The position numbers were made by a program, and so were the translations under genes. A stretch of 49,971 nucleotides of DNA from Sphingomonadales bacterium (GTDB lineage Bacteria > Pseudomonadota > Alphaproteobacteria > Sphingomonadales > Sphingomonadaceae). This document shows positions 24,816-32,211 of this stretch, piece by piece. The DNA is taken from contig SEFZ01000028.1 in the NCBI GenBank assembly GCA_004173185.1, positions 1 through 49,971 on the forward strand. Reading direction: 5' to 3'. The notes beneath the pieces are model-generated. The model worked only from the letters and a program-made list of their open reading frames with translations. It searched no databases and was not told the origin of the DNA. Position 1 is the first letter of the stretch, and every line of letters begins with the position of its first letter.

Positions 24816-26240
24816 TCACTCGACTGACGGTAGCGCGCGAGCAAGCAGCTCCTGCGGGTCGAAAATACGGCGAAGTCCCTGCGCCAGCCGCATCTCCTCC
24901 GGCGGAGTAAATTGCCGCAGGGCAGCTGCATTCGACGGCCCGAGCCCATGTTCCGCACTGAAGCTACCGCCCAGCGCGACCACCGCCTCATAAATACGCA
25001 TTCGAACGTCGCCGCGTGCCGGCTCGCGATCGGCCGGTCCCGATCCTGGCGGCCAAACAAGGTTGAAATGCACGCCACCATCGCCGCAATGACCGAAATC
25101 GCACAACTTGAACCACGGATAGCGGGCTGCCAGCATTGCGACGGCTTCGGCCCGGAACTTCGGAAGTGCTGCAAGCGGGAGCCCGATGTCGAGCCCGATC
25201 ACCTCGCCTTCCTTTTTGAGCGAGTCACTGATGGCATGCCGAAGCGCCCAGGCGACGGACGGCGGCACGACCAGCGCATCCTCGATGCCAAGCACTTCGC
25301 GTGCAAACAGCTTCTCGGCGGCGCCAAGTAAAACGCCGTCGGCATCGACCAACGAGTTGTCGAGGCCCGTAGACACCTCGACGAGCACTGCCTGTTCGGG
25401 AAGCGCTCGGAACGGGTTCTTCAAGCCGGGATTGTGACGCAGCGCGACATCCATGGCAGCTTTCGACATAATCTCGCACGCTGACAGAAATTCGCCAAAC
25501 ATGCGTCGCAACTCGGTGACGAGGGCAGGTATCTCATTGATGCCGCCGAGCGCCAGGAGCATCGTCGCGCTCTGCCGCGGCAAGGGATCAAGCTCGATCG
25601 CAGCAGCGGTAACGATACCGAGCGCACCTCCCGCTCCGCTGACCAGAGGCGCCCAGCCGAGCCGGCTATTGTCCTTGCGCGTCAATCTAAGGCTGGAAAC
25701 CAGCGTCGCATCGCGATCGGCGAGAACGACTTCGAGCCCCAGAATGTGGCGGCGCATGTCGCCATATCGCATCATCCGGCTCCCGCCCGTATTGGTCGCC
25801 ACCATGCCGCCGATGCTGGGGTCGGCGCCAAGGTCGACGCCAAGTTGCAAGCCGTGTGGCTCCAGTGCGCCGTTGATCTGCGACAGTCGCACGCCAGCTT
25901 CCACGACCGCCACCGCGTCCGCAATCGCCAATTGCCGGATGCTATTGAGGCGCCGGGTCAAAAGGACAACCTGCCGCCCGGTGCCGTCGGGCACCGCAGC
26001 TCCGACGAGCCCGCTGTTTGCGCCCTGCGGAACAACCCGCAATCCCAAGCCCACGCAGACGCGCACGATCGCGCGCAATTCATCTACGCTTGCGGGTGAG
26101 ACAACTGCGAGTGGTTTGCCGCCCGCGCAGCGAAGACCATTGGCAAAGGGCTCCCAATCCGCAGGCGGAACGACCGCACGCGGATCTACAATGCCATCAA
26201 GGCGGGTCAGTAAATCCTGATATTGCATCCTCTTGTACAC
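24816..26240 (-). CDS. FAD-binding oxidase, D-2-hydroxyglutarate dehydrogenase-like
   Basis: A 474-residue flavoprotein of the GlcD/D-2-hydroxyglutarate dehydrogenase/D-lactate dehydrogenase class. The FAD-binding part has VVPQGANSGLVGAAVPDG (about 78-95), GVDLGADPSIGGMVATNTGG and LVSGAGGALGIVTAAAIEL. The C-terminal oxidase domain has CDFGHCGDGGVHFNLVWPPG and GGSFSAEHGLGPSN, which hold the His and Glu residues used for metal and substrate. Its place directly upstream of wbpB suggests it re-oxidises the 2-hydroxyglutarate made by WbpB to 2-oxoglutarate, passing electrons to the respiratory chain. Glycolate or lactate oxidation is possible. GTG 26238-26240 is taken as the start; ATG 26226-26228 is an alternative. 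Confidence 0.88.
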   Translation of the reverse strand: MYKRMQYQDLLTRLDGIVDPRAVVPPADWEPFANGLRCAGGKPLAVVSPASVDELRAIVRVCVGLGLRVVPQGANSGLVGAAVPDGTGRQVVLLTRRLNSIRQLAIADAVAVVEAGVRLSQINGALEPHGLQLGVDLGADPSIGGMVATNTGGSRMMRYGDMRRHILGLEVVLADRDATLVSSLRLTRKDNSRLGWAPLVSGAGGALGIVTAAAIELDPLPRQSATMLLALGGINEIPALVTELRRMFGEFLSACEIMSKAAMDVALRHNPGLKNPFRALPEQAVLVEVSTGLDNSLVDADGVLLGAAEKLFAREVLGIEDALVVPPSVAWALRHAISDSLKKEGEVIGLDIGLPLAALPKFRAEAVAMLAARYPWFKLCDFGHCGDGGVHFNLVWPPGSGPADREPARGDVRMRIYEAVVALGGSFSAEHGLGPSNAAALRQFTPPEEMRLAQGLRRIFDPQELLARALPSVE

Positions 26241-26291
26241 GCCACCTTCAGGTCTTGCTGAATCTCCGAGGCCGCCCGATGCCTCGCCCGG

Positions 26292-27575
26292 TCAGTTCGT
26301 CGCGCCGCGGACAAGCCGGACATCGGTGAGGTCGACCTGCGATGCGCCGCCCGACAGCGAACCGCGCACCGACAGCTCGACGAGGACAACCGGACAGTTG
26401 GCCGGAACGGTAAAGCCGAGCGATTTCGTTCCGCTGCCCGCAGTGAAGATGTTTACCGACGAGGTGAGTGACGTATCAGCTAAGGGCCTAACACAGCGCA
26501 CTTCCCAATTGGATCGGGCCCCGGCACCACCGACATTTCCCTTACCGCTATAAAGCAGGTTCCAACGACCGGTCGGCAGCCACAACAGCTTTATTGCAAC
26601 CACGCTGCCATATCCCGCTTCGGCCCAGCCGTTGATATTGACGGTCCCAGGCATTTTCCCCGCCGCGACAAGTGCGCCGTTGGTCGTGTCCTCGTTCACG
26701 CCCCATGCCACAGGCGGTACTCCGTCCAGCAGCGAGATGTCACGGAAGGTCGCCTCGGTCGGCCGGTTACGCAGACCGATCGATGCCGGCGGAACGTGCA
26801 TGTAGAGCCGCTTGAGCAGGTCGGTCTCACGGCTCGCCGTAAGACCCTGCGCGAGCAGCGCGACCGCCACTCTCATGTCGGTGCTGTCCTTCAGACCGGA
26901 AAGACCCAGCATCAGCTGCGCGGTACCCGACTGGGCATAAGGCTGGGCGGCGGCATAAGCGAAAAAGCTGTCCCGCCAGGGCGCCTTGCGCCGCAGCGCA
27001 ATCGACAGATAACTGCGGAAATCCGAAAAGCGTAGCGCGTCCGCCAGGATCGGAAAGACCTGTGGCGTAATTTCGGGCTCGGTTCGTAGCGCGCGATCGA
27101 TATGCTCGATTGCCACCGCATAGTGCTTCGCTTGCATCGCCTGCCCTGCCAGCAGCATCTGGCTTCCGGCGTGACGACGAGACAGTTTTTCTGCAAGCGC
27201 GACATATTGGGCCGACTTTTTGCCCTCGCCCCGCGTTTCGGCAACGAGTGCCAGCATGTGCAGCGCATTGGGGTTAATCGGCGAACGCTCGAGGCTCTCA
27301 CGCGCTATCATGGCTGCGCGCTTCGAGTTTGAAACCTCGATGCGCTTCTTGTCCTCTGACGCTCCCACGCGAATCATGTTGAGCGGTGCCACCGGGTTAC
27401 GGAACGGCGACGCGACCATAGGATTGCGTCCCGTCGCGTCCAGTCCCGCCAATGCTTGGGAAAACGTCAGCGCGCCGAAGACCAGTGCACCAATGCCGAC
27501 GAAGGCATAGCTTTTCAGGAACGGCGCGATGTCGCCGCGCGGTACAAGTGACCGGCGATGATGTTTGCGTGCCAT
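26292..27575 (-). CDS. Membrane-anchored TPR-like protein of unknown function
   Basis: A 427-residue protein with a basic N-terminus (MARKHHRRSLVPRGD) and one membrane segment near residues 22-42 (SYAFVGIGALVFGALTFSQA). Residues about 85-270 look like tetratricopeptide-type helical repeats: ESLERSPINPNALHMLALVA, AEKLSRRHAGSQMLLAGQAM, YAVAIEHIDRALRTEPEITP. The C-terminal ~130 residues look like an all-beta, possibly carbohydrate-binding, domain (GSVVAIKLLWLPTGRWNLLY, CPVVLVELSVRG, VDLTDVRLVRG). It lies 4 nt after wzc, so a scaffold role in polymer assembly or export is plausible. I recognise no named family. Confidence 0.8.
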   Translation of the reverse strand: MARKHHRRSLVPRGDIAPFLKSYAFVGIGALVFGALTFSQALAGLDATGRNPMVASPFRNPVAPLNMIRVGASEDKKRIEVSNSKRAAMIARESLERSPINPNALHMLALVAETRGEGKKSAQYVALAEKLSRRHAGSQMLLAGQAMQAKHYAVAIEHIDRALRTEPEITPQVFPILADALRFSDFRSYLSIALRRKAPWRDSFFAYAAAQPYAQSGTAQLMLGLSGLKDSTDMRVAVALLAQGLTASRETDLLKRLYMHVPPASIGLRNRPTEATFRDISLLDGVPPVAWGVNEDTTNGALVAAGKMPGTVNINGWAEAGYGSVVAIKLLWLPTGRWNLLYSGKGNVGGAGARSNWEVRCVRPLADTSLTSSVNIFTAGSGTKSLGFTVPANCPVVLVELSVRGSLSGGASQVDLTDVRLVRGATN

Positions 27576-27578
27576 GGA

Positions 27579-29831
27579 TCAGTCGTTCCTGCGCAGACCC
27601 GTCGACCGGTCTTCCGGGTCGCTTTCTCTAGGGTCGCTACCGCCATAATTGTACGAATATGCCGCCCCGTAGCTATAACCATAGCCAAGACGGTTCGCCG
27701 AATATTTGGTCAGTACGATGCCGAAGACGCGCGCCCTAGCCGTACGAAGACGGCCGATGGCATCCGAAATCGCCCGTATCGCGCCCCGCTCGGCTTCCGC
27801 GATGAACACGACGCCTTCGACATTGCGGGCGATCAGTGTCGCATCGGCAAGGCCGAGGATCGGCGGTGCGTCGATAACGACATGGTCGAAGCGGTTTAGC
27901 AATTCGCGCATAAGCATGCCCATGCGCTCGCCGCTGAGCAGATCGGGGGCACTCGGCGGGATCGGTCCCGATGGCAGGACACGAAGGTTCCCGAAGTCGA
28001 GCGGATGGATCATCGCGTCGAGGTTGTCGTCACCGGCCAGATAGTTGCTCAGACCGTCAGTCCCGCGCTTCTCGATCCGCTTGTCGATCGTAGGAATACG
28101 CATGTCGGCGTCGACCACAACGACCGACTTGCCAGAACGGGCCAGCCCGGCAGCAAGTGCGAGCGCCGACGTCGACTTCCCTTCGGCTTGCCCAGTACTC
28201 GTCAACATGAACAGGCGCGGCACGCCATGGTCCGTCGAGAAGGCAAGGTTCGACAACACCGTGACATAGGCTTCCGAAACAAAGGATTTCGGATCAGCGA
28301 CCTCGTCGAGCGGCTCGTCGGCCGAAGTTTCCGGAATCACGCCCAGCAGCGGCACACCCAGCTTTTGCTCGATGATCGCCGGATCGCGGATACCCTGATC
28401 GATATTTTCGAGAATCAGCACCAGCGCACCGGCCAAGCCCAGACCAGCCACCATCGCGAGGATGAGGTTGATCAGCAGGTTCGGTGAAGAGGGCGCGCCA
28501 GGCGGAACGGCGGCATCGACGATCGAGACGTTGTTCGCACCCACACCCGCAATCCCGATCTCCTTGTAACGCTGCAACAACGCGTCATAAAGCTGGCGAT
28601 TGGTGTCGACCTCTCGCTGGAGAATACCGTATCGGATGCCGTTCCGTTCTTCTTCGGTCAGCGTGCTAAGGAGCTTATCCACCTTGGCGCGCAGATTGCT
28701 CTCGCGCGTCCGCGCTGATTCGAGTTCCGCCGCAGCAGCATTATTGAAACGACCCTGTTCGGTTCGGATCGACTGATCGATCGCATCAATCTGCTCCTGC
28801 AGCGCCTGCGCGGGCGGATAATCACGTTCGAATGTAACGAGCAACCCCGCCAGTTCGCCGTTGAGTTGCGCTCGGCGTTCGCGAAGCCGACCCATCGCTG
28901 CATTTTCGACCGATTGCATATTATCGCGGCGCCGCGAAAGCGCGGACGCGTTCGCCTCGGCCTTCACGCGATCGACCGTCGCTTCCGTCAATTGCTGGTT
29001 CAGTGCTTCCAGATCTGCTCCGGTCAGTGTCTGGACGATCTGAGTCACCCCGCCTTCACCCTTGGCTTCCTTCAGCGTAATGATGTTTCGGCTCACAGCA
29101 TAATCCACGAGCTCCCGCTCAGATTGGTCGAGACGCTGGCGAAGGTCCTGAAGCCGCTTTTCTAGAAACGCCCTCGCCTCCGCGGTCGAGGCAAAACGAC
29201 GGTCGAGGCTGTTCTGGATGAACTCCGACGCCCAGGTATTTGCAACCCTTGAGGACCAAACCGGATCGGGGCTAGAATAGGCGATCGTTGCCAGCGCCGA
29301 TCCACGAACCGGCTGGACTTCAATATTGGCCTGGATCAGCGCTACGGCTCGCTGCTCGCGCGCCTTCGCCTCGGCCGGCGAAAGGCCGACCTTGGTCGCT
29401 GCCGTGCCGCTGCCATCGACATCGGCGCCATGTAGCGCAAAGAATTCGTTCGAACGCGCCAGCCCGAGCTTGCGAACCACGCGTTCAGCGAGCGTGCGAG
29501 ATCGCAGCAGCTCGTATTGCGTTGAATAAAATTCCTGCGTCTGGCCCGCGCGTTCACTCTCGAGCCCTTCGACATTCGTGACGCGCGCCTGTTCGCGCGA
29601 GATTTCGATCTTGGTGACCGCCGTATAGATAGGCGTCGCCATCCCGGTCGCAATCGCTCCCGCTAGCAAGCTTAATCCCAGCGCGCCGAGGACGATCAAC
29701 CGTCGGCGCCAGAGAATGTTCCAATATTGCAGCAATATGGGCACACTGTGGCCGTTGCTCTCGCCGTCATTTTTATCCGAAACAGCGTCCGGTTCCATCC
29801 CGGCCTGCACAATCACATTGTTTGCCATCAA
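27579..29831 (-). CDS. wzc: Polysaccharide co-polymerase and tyrosine autokinase (Wzc/ExoP type)
   Basis: A 750-residue inner-membrane protein joining a Wzz domain to a BY-kinase. The first membrane helix lies near residues 40-62 (LIVLGALGLSLLAGAIATGM), then a long coiled-coil periplasmic part (FLEKRLQDLRQRLDQSEREL), and a second helix (LLINLILAMVAGLGLAGALV) with the proline-rich PPGAPSSP motif before it. The kinase has Walker A GQAEGKSTSALALAAG, Walker A' VVVVDADMR and Walker B HVVIDAPPILG. The tail contains seven tyrosines (KYSANRLGYGYSYGAAYSYN region), the autophosphorylation cluster. It controls chain length and couples polymerisation to Wza. ATG 29829-29831 is followed by another ATG. 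No Wzb phosphatase gene is in the window. Confidence 0.95.
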   Translation of the reverse strand: MMANNVIVQAGMEPDAVSDKNDGESNGHSVPILLQYWNILWRRRLIVLGALGLSLLAGAIATGMATPIYTAVTKIEISREQARVTNVEGLESERAGQTQEFYSTQYELLRSRTLAERVVRKLGLARSNEFFALHGADVDGSGTAATKVGLSPAEAKAREQRAVALIQANIEVQPVRGSALATIAYSSPDPVWSSRVANTWASEFIQNSLDRRFASTAEARAFLEKRLQDLRQRLDQSERELVDYAVSRNIITLKEAKGEGGVTQIVQTLTGADLEALNQQLTEATVDRVKAEANASALSRRRDNMQSVENAAMGRLRERRAQLNGELAGLLVTFERDYPPAQALQEQIDAIDQSIRTEQGRFNNAAAAELESARTRESNLRAKVDKLLSTLTEEERNGIRYGILQREVDTNRQLYDALLQRYKEIGIAGVGANNVSIVDAAVPPGAPSSPNLLINLILAMVAGLGLAGALVLILENIDQGIRDPAIIEQKLGVPLLGVIPETSADEPLDEVADPKSFVSEAYVTVLSNLAFSTDHGVPRLFMLTSTGQAEGKSTSALALAAGLARSGKSVVVVDADMRIPTIDKRIEKRGTDGLSNYLAGDDNLDAMIHPLDFGNLRVLPSGPIPPSAPDLLSGERMGMLMRELLNRFDHVVIDAPPILGLADATLIARNVEGVVFIAEAERGAIRAISDAIGRLRTARARVFGIVLTKYSANRLGYGYSYGAAYSYNYGGSDPRESDPEDRSTGLRRND

Positions 29832-29841
29832 CTAAGTCCGA

Positions 29842-30558
29842 TTATCTTTGCAGCAAGGCCACAATGGGCGCCGTAACCAGCGCGCCGGCCTGAACGATGC
29901 TCTGGAACAGACGGCGCCCCTGGGATTCCCCCACGACAACGACGTCATTCGCAAACAGCGGCGGATCTTCATAAGCGCCCCGGCGGATCGCGCCGAGATT
30001 GTAAAGCGCAACCATCTGCCGGCCCTCTACGGTGCGAAAAACGACCACGTCGTCGAGTTTCGCATATTCCGTAACACCCTTGGCGCGCGCCACGGCGCGC
30101 ATCAGCGTCAGGTCTGAAACTGCGGGATAGGAGCCAGGCTCGCGCACGCTACCGTCGAGAGTCACCGTGCGGCTGTTGATCTCGCGCACGTTGATGCTGA
30201 CCTGAGGGTTACGGACATGGGATAGCCGCAATTGCTGTGCGACTTCGGCTTCCAGTTCGGCCAGCGTCCTGTTGTTCGCATCGATGCGGCCAGCGAGAGG
30301 CAGAGCGAGCTGGCCCGTGCCGTCAGTCTCGAAATCGCGCGCCTTAAGCTCCTCGATACCGAAAACGTCGACGAGCAGCTTGTCGCGCGCACCGACGCGA
30401 TAGGTCCGGTCGGCGGTTTCCGCCGGGCTTCCGTCGGGCGCACGGAGGCTCCTTTCGTTCACCACGCTGATTGCAGGACTCCCGCCGAGCTCCCTTTGCC
30501 CCGCGCAGGCGCTCAGCGCCACCATCATTAAAGCCCCGGTCAAAAATATTCGGCGCAT
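29842..30558 (-). CDS. wza: Polysaccharide export lipoprotein (Wza/GumB type)
   Basis: A 238-residue outer-membrane export protein. It has a lipoprotein signal peptide MRRIFLTGALMMVALSACAG with the lipobox LSAC. YRVGARDKLLVDVFGIEELK begins the Poly_export domain, LPLAGRIDANNRTLAELEAE and VSINVREINSRTVTLDGSVR with EPGSYPAVSDLTLMRAVARA are SLBB-type modules. It should form the periplasm-spanning outer-membrane pore with Wzc. It is shorter than E. coli Wza (about 380), as in GumB/ExoF-type proteins. The start is ATG 30556-30558, with GAGGAG 5 nt upstream. It lies 10 nt before wzc. Confidence 0.93.
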   Translation of the reverse strand: MRRIFLTGALMMVALSACAGQRELGGSPAISVVNERSLRAPDGSPAETADRTYRVGARDKLLVDVFGIEELKARDFETDGTGQLALPLAGRIDANNRTLAELEAEVAQQLRLSHVRNPQVSINVREINSRTVTLDGSVREPGSYPAVSDLTLMRAVARAKGVTEYAKLDDVVVFRTVEGRQMVALYNLGAIRRGAYEDPPLFANDVVVVGESQGRRLFQSIVQAGALVTAPIVALLQR

Positions 30559-30563
30559 CAAAA

Positions 30564-30569
30564 CTCCTC
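30564..30569 (-). promoter_or_regulatory. Ribosome binding site of wza
   Basis: GAGGAG on the minus strand lies 5 nt before ATG 30556-30558. It fixes the start that yields the lipoprotein signal peptide and rules against the in-frame upstream start at 30603. Confidence 0.7.
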
Positions 30570-30633
30570 GCGAACTTGCTTGTTCGAGTGCGATAGGCGG
30601 CACCTATCAGGTGTCACTGCTTCAGGCCAGCGA

Positions 30634-32043
30634 CTAGTCGGCGGACGACTGCGGTATATCGACCGCCGCGCGCATTGCCCGGATAATCCAGAAGACACTG
30701 ATCATTACCAGCACCTGGATAGAGGGGACGCGGAGCGGATAATCAACGATACTTGCGACGGCGCAAAGCAGCATGATCCACAAGCCCGTGGCACCGGCAC
30801 GCCAGCGAAAGCTGCGGCGCTCGGTTTCGTCCGCGCGCCAAATCGACACCGCGCCGCCCAACCAGGCCAATCCGGCGGCGGCGATCGCTGCAGCGCCAAA
30901 TATTCCGTGATCGATCAACAGCTCCATGAAATCATTGTGTGCATGGTTATAATAGCTGGGATTCAGGAAACTGTCCGGTTCGTAGAATTTGAACAGGGGA
31001 ACAAACGACCCCGCTCCCATACCGAGGGGAAAATGGTCGATCATCATGCGCCACAGAACAGGGAACATACCCAAGCGATCGATCTCGCCTTCTCCCCTCG
31101 CGGCCAAGCGATCGAACGACGTGGCGCGCCCAGCGAAAAGCGAGGCGGCAATCAGAGCCACCACCATCAGCACCCACATGATCCGGACGTCGAAATGGAG
31201 CGTGCGCACATCTCGCCGCGATTTCGTATACTCCGGCATCCTGTAAAGGCACAGCGCGGCGACGAATCCCAGGGCGCCCAGCACCAGACCCGCGCGGCTT
31301 CCGGTAAGTACGATGAGTGGGAACAGGAGCGCCAGAGCCAAGCCAGCCGTGATCTGCGCTCCCGCGAATGACCGGGCACGGCCGCGCCAGTGCGACATCC
31401 ACAGCGCGATGAGCGGCATCGCGCATGCCAGCAACAGGGCATGATGGTTACGGTTTGCCATCAACCCGACCGACGAATCGCGGTTAGTGATCCGATAAAG
31501 ATAGGTAATGCTGTTGCTGCTGCCGACGAGCTGGAGAATACCGAGCGCCGCCGCGACGGCAGCGATTACAAGCAGCAACGTCACAAGTCCGCGTCCGGCG
31601 GTGTCGCCAGCCAGCGCCAGACAGGCGAGTGCCGCGGCGGGCACGACGAGCGAGAAAAGCGCGTTCCAGGCAAAATAGGGCTCGATCGCCCAAGATCGTG
31701 CAATTGCCCCGAGTCCCGCCGTCTTGTCGACCGTTTCGATAATGTCGCGCCCCGGAAACATCGTCCACAAACCGTGCGGAAGCGGGACAAGCTCGAATAA
31801 CAGAAAGGCTGCGACTACGCCGATCACTGCAAGCGGCCGGCGCGCCTCGACGATCCGCTCGCGGCATCCGACCACAAGGACCACCAGCAACACCGCGGAC
31901 ACGCCGCGCAGAAATGGCAGCGAGACAAGATCGTTACGCGCTCCGCCCCCCAGCAGGAAGACGAACAGGATGAATGCACCCAAAAGCCATTCGGGCTTCA
32001 GCCAACGGAACGGGGACCATTCGGCATTGCGATGTTTTTGCAT
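30634..32043 (-). CDS. O-antigen ligase / polymerase family protein (Wzy_C)
   Basis: A 469-residue membrane protein with about ten helices, for example WLLGAFILFVFLLGGGARND, VSAVLLVVLVVGC and AGLALALLFPLIVLTGSRAG. The large periplasmic loop ends at SYYNHAHNDFMELLIDHGIF, the HNDFLE-type motif common in WaaL and Wzy_C proteins. It may ligate polymer to lipid A core or act as a second polymerase; the window also has the Wzy-like protein at 5552. ATG 32041-32043 has no clear Shine-Dalgarno, since the upstream bases are pyrimidine-rich, so leaderless or coupled translation is possible. It precedes wza by 75 nt. Confidence 0.87.
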   Translation of the reverse strand: MQKHRNAEWSPFRWLKPEWLLGAFILFVFLLGGGARNDLVSLPFLRGVSAVLLVVLVVGCRERIVEARRPLAVIGVVAAFLLFELVPLPHGLWTMFPGRDIIETVDKTAGLGAIARSWAIEPYFAWNALFSLVVPAAALACLALAGDTAGRGLVTLLLVIAAVAAALGILQLVGSSNSITYLYRITNRDSSVGLMANRNHHALLLACAMPLIALWMSHWRGRARSFAGAQITAGLALALLFPLIVLTGSRAGLVLGALGFVAALCLYRMPEYTKSRRDVRTLHFDVRIMWVLMVVALIAASLFAGRATSFDRLAARGEGEIDRLGMFPVLWRMMIDHFPLGMGAGSFVPLFKFYEPDSFLNPSYYNHAHNDFMELLIDHGIFGAAAIAAAGLAWLGGAVSIWRADETERRSFRWRAGATGLWIMLLCAVASIVDYPLRVPSIQVLVMISVFWIIRAMRAAVDIPQSSAD

Positions 32044-32211
32044 CTAGGAGAAATAGTCCAGAACGGGGGTGATAGTGGAGCCGGGCCAGACCCTGCCCGC
32101 GTAGACTTCAGACACGCACGGACGAAGAGGCTGAAAGCGATAGCGGCGGTTAAGCAGTCCCTTGGGCAAAGTCAACCGCGCCGCAGACGCGTCGAGGCCG
32201 TTTTCGAAACC

